40,225 nt of DNA from UBA6182 sp964479585 (lineage in GTDB: Bacteria > Bacillota_I > Bacilli_A > Erysipelotrichales > Erysipelotrichaceae). Positions 40,154-40,225 of this stretch are shown piece after piece. The position numbers and the translations under genes are program-made. Location: the NCBI GenBank assembly GCA_964479585.1, contig CAYZMP010000011.1, positions 1 to 40,225 of the forward strand, in the 5' to 3' direction. Position 1 is the first letter of the stretch; every line of letters begins with the position of its first letter. Under the pieces are notes generated by a model, which did no database searches, was not told the DNA's origin, and was given only the letters and a program-made list of their open reading frames with translations.

Positions 40154-40166
40154 TTTTTTGTATACT
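40138..40166 (+). promoter_or_regulatory. Rightward promoter at the window edge
   Basis: TTGAAT (40138-40143), a 17-base spacer and TATACT (40161-40166). It reads toward the right edge, where GGAG (40172-40175) and ATG 40183 follow. Confidence 0.55.
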
Positions 40167-40182
40167 GAACATGGAGACCAAC

Positions 40183-40209
40183 TATGAATAGTCAAGAAGA
40201 AAGTTATTG
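40183..40209 (+). other. Very short ORF (8 codons) after the rightward promoter
   Basis: ATG 40183 is well placed behind GGAG, but the frame reads MNSQEESY and then TGA. It may be a leader peptide, a gene broken by a frameshift or nonsense change, or a chance ORF. The window ends 16 bases later, so the case cannot be settled. Confidence 0.3.
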
Positions 40210-40225
40210 AAATTTCAGGCATAAC

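Noticed and set aside
40183..40225. UGA read as tryptophan, giving a longer gene at the right edge
   Set aside because: Many genes in this window end in TGA at the right family length (trmD, rimM, rpsB, dprA, uppS), and all Trp codons seen are TGG.

Overview
This AT-rich window comes from a low-GC Gram-positive lineage (Bacillota, or a free-living relative of the Mollicutes). The evidence is gene order. Two housekeeping blocks match the Bacillus-type layout: rpsD/ezrA/nifS/thiI, and ffh-rpsP-khpA-rimM-trmD-rplS-rbgA-rnhB-dprA-topA-trmFO-xerC-rpsB-tsf-pyrH-frr-uppS-cdsA-rasP. TGA is used as a stop throughout (for example trmD, rimM, rpsB, dprA, uppS) and Trp is TGG, so this is not a UGA=Trp mollicute. 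I cannot name genus or species.

Layout. 1-2663: a cut-off minus-strand membrane protein (LiaI/LiaF-like), then a lipoprotein, a MurJ/YtgP-type flippase and a 52-aa acidic ORF. 2635-3638: rpsD on the minus strand with terminator, structured leader and promoter, followed by a short tandem repeat. 3639-10178: ezrA, nifS, thiI, ffh and an AI-2E-family membrane protein. 10198-19604: ribosome, tRNA-modification, secretion, RNase HII, DprA, topoisomerase I, TrmFO and XerC genes, with internal promoters before rpsP and rplS. 19604-20286: a small HTH-regulator/membrane-protein module with two palindromic operators, sitting where relatives carry hslVU-codY. 20329-27196: rpsB through rasP plus a DUF368/PopT undecaprenyl-phosphate transporter. 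rpsB has a long low-complexity tail, and dxr is absent between cdsA and rasP. 27201-29314: hemolysin III-family protein (minus) and a MATE transporter.

The most unusual part is 29321-35906, an apparent four-gene operon. It begins with a strong promoter carrying a direct-repeat operator, then an orphan AbiEi-like regulator (no AbiEii toxin), an unknown single-pass surface protein, a secreted glucosaminidase with a C-terminal dockerin, and a membrane-anchored protein with an N-terminal cohesin-like domain and three cadherin-like domains. I read this as a one-enzyme/one-anchor cohesin-dockerin system that holds a peptidoglycan or glycan hydrolase on the cell surface. tex follows 3 nt later.

The right end (38039-40225, minus strand) is a DNA-damage group: SRAP/YedK protein, an unrecognised 79-aa protein and DNA polymerase IV. 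Its promoter spacer is exactly a 17-bp palindrome. A second copy of the palindrome covers the -35 of a divergent promoter at the window edge.

No rRNA, tRNA, CRISPR array, insertion sequence, prophage or replication origin was recognised.
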